From JAZFYD01 sp036443405 (lineage in GTDB: Bacteria > Planctomycetota > PLA2): a stretch of 25,799 nucleotides of DNA. The notes beneath the pieces were generated by a model. That model made no database searches. It saw nothing but the letters and a program-made list of their open reading frames with translations, and was not told the DNA's origin. Below are positions 25,178 to 25,799 of the stretch, piece by piece (within the stretch, counting starts at the first letter, position 1; the number at the start of each line of letters is the position of its first letter). The stretch covers positions 1-25,799 of the forward strand of contig JAZFYD010000022.1 in NCBI GenBank assembly GCA_036443405.1, read 5' to 3'. Position numbers and translations under genes: made by a program.

Positions 25178-25222
25178 AACGCCTCCGTGACTCTGTGCCT
25201 CCGTGGTTATCTTCTTCTTGAT
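25178..25222 (-). repeat. Right arm of dispersed-type inverted repeat
   Basis: Read on the minus strand it gives AAGAAGAAGATAACCACGG, then AGGCACAGAGTCACGGAGG. It is the imperfect complement of 25036-25083, with about 94 nt between the arms. The pair fills most of the gap between two convergent genes and could fold into a long hairpin in RNA from either side. Confidence 0.75.
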
Positions 25223-25239
25223 CGACGCCCAGGGACGGC

Positions 25240-25799
25240 TCAGCCGCGGCAATAGGCCATCAAATGCCAGCCCAGGCGGCGCACCAGGAACCGTGGGATC
25301 AGGTTGAAACCGGGGACGAACAAACCGTTGTACAAGAAGCCCTTCAAGCCCTTGTGCAGCTTGGTCGGCACGGGGAAGCGCTCGGGCACGATCTTCACGT
25401 CCTGAAACGCCGCGAGGGAGCGCCGAAATTCCGCGATGCTCATCGGGCGAAATACCGGCGCGTCGTCGTGTTCCAGGCCGGCCTTGACGACCTTGCTGAT
25501 GTAGGCGAGCCAGCCACGGCGGTTGTAGACCATGAAGATCGCCTCGCCACCCGGCTTGAGGACGCGGCGGCACTCCGCGGCGATAGCGGCAGGGTCGACG
25601 GCGTAGGGAAACACGCCGTGGCAATACACCACGTCGAACGATGCGTCGGGAAAACTCATCGCCTCCCCGTCCATGCGCTCGAACGTCGTCGCGCGGCCTT
25701 CGCTCTCGAAGTACTGGCGCGCGAGCGAAAGCGCGGTCTCCGACAGTTCGATGCCGGTCACCTCGGCGCCGCCGCGCGCGAACCGCATCAGGTCGAGGC
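25240..25799 (-). CDS. SAM-dependent methyltransferase, N-terminus beyond window
   Basis: The frame continues to the right edge: the codons before the in-frame Met at 25788 read LDL, which together with MRFARGG fits the end of a motif I region (GxGxD-L-x-RFARxGAxVTGI). The visible part (about 186 residues) has VTGIELSETAL, the acidic end of strand 2, then ATTFERMDGEAMSFPDASFDVVYCHGVF in the SAM-binding region and CRRVLKPGGEAIFMVYNR, as in Methyltransf_11 proteins. The C-terminal part (FPVPTKLHKGLKGFLYNGLF, ending MAYCRG) would set substrate choice, which is unknown. Met 25788 is very unlikely to be the true start since motif I lies before it. Confidence 0.85.
   Translation of the reverse strand, partial: LDLMRFARGGAEVTGIELSETALSLARQYFESEGRATTFERMDGEAMSFPDASFDVVYCHGVFPYAVDPAAIAAECRRVLKPGGEAIFMVYNRRGWLAYISKVVKAGLEHDDAPVFRPMSIAEFRRSLAAFQDVKIVPERFPVPTKLHKGLKGFLYNGLFVPGFNLIPRFLVRRLGWHLMAYCRG

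Noticed and set aside
24551..25624. 357-residue minus-strand frame crossing the repeat and the dehydrogenase
   Set aside because: It reads the methyltransferase in the wrong frame, then the repeat and the antisense of glpD.
1..25799. tRNA, rRNA, CRISPR array, integrase or insertion sequence
   Set aside because: No cloverleaf, rRNA signature, regularly spaced repeat or transposase motif was seen by eye; a covariance-model scan would be needed to exclude small RNAs.

Overview
The window is high-GC chromosomal DNA from an uncultured-looking, diderm (Gram-negative-type) bacterium. Evidence is a lipobox lipoprotein, an O-antigen-ligase-like polymerase, several lipid-linked-sugar glycosyltransferases and frequent GTG starts. 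The gene families (FemAB-like and ligase-like proteins of the kind found with exosortase/PEP-CTERM loci, CotH kinase, VTC/DUF4956, VanZ) fit Planctomycetota, Myxococcota or related environmental phyla. The sequence alone does not settle which. I see no tRNA, rRNA, CRISPR, integrase or transposase.

Layout. (1) 1-2453, minus strand: a large secreted lipoprotein with bacterial Ig-like domains and a likely beta-propeller, running off the left edge. (2) 2881-4535, plus strand: a MarC-family membrane protein and a SAM-dependent methyltransferase. (3) 12624 down to 4796, minus strand: a compact run of six genes, DUF4956 membrane protein, membrane-anchored TPR-like protein, CotH kinase/beta-helix protein, VTC-type (TTM) polyphosphate-polymerase-like protein, FemAB-like acyltransferase and O-antigen-ligase-like protein. 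Three junctions are tight: a 1-nt TGATG overlap, a 4-nt GTGA overlap, and a 17-nt gap filled by a strong Shine-Dalgarno. This is the most interesting block. (4) 12800-16495, plus strand: a membrane-anchored alkaline-phosphatase-superfamily (sulfatase-like) enzyme with Thr at the nucleophile position, and a multi-spanning GT39/ArnT-like glycosyltransferase. (5) 18408 down to 16433, minus strand: two GT2 genes joined by an ATGA overlap, one with a normal DXD and one that has lost its catalytic acidic motifs. (6) 18613-25020, plus strand: a second GT39/ArnT-like protein, a third GT2, a LamG-like/VanZ/SDR-epimerase fusion and an FAD-dependent glycerol-3-phosphate dehydrogenase. (7) 25021-25239: a convergent intergenic gap carrying a long imperfect inverted repeat of the dispersed 'CCACAGAGGCACGGAG' type. 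(8) 25240 to the right edge, minus strand: a partial SAM methyltransferase.

Taken together this is an envelope or exopolysaccharide assembly locus. GT2 enzymes would charge a polyprenyl carrier, GT39-like membrane enzymes would transfer the lipid-linked sugar, the ligase-like protein would polymerise or ligate the glycan, and the FemAB-like, methyl- and phospho-group enzymes would decorate it. The DUF4956-TPR-CotH-VTC cassette adds a possible ATP-dependent phosphorylation or polyphosphate activity of unknown purpose. All functional links are inferred from gene order and recognisable families.
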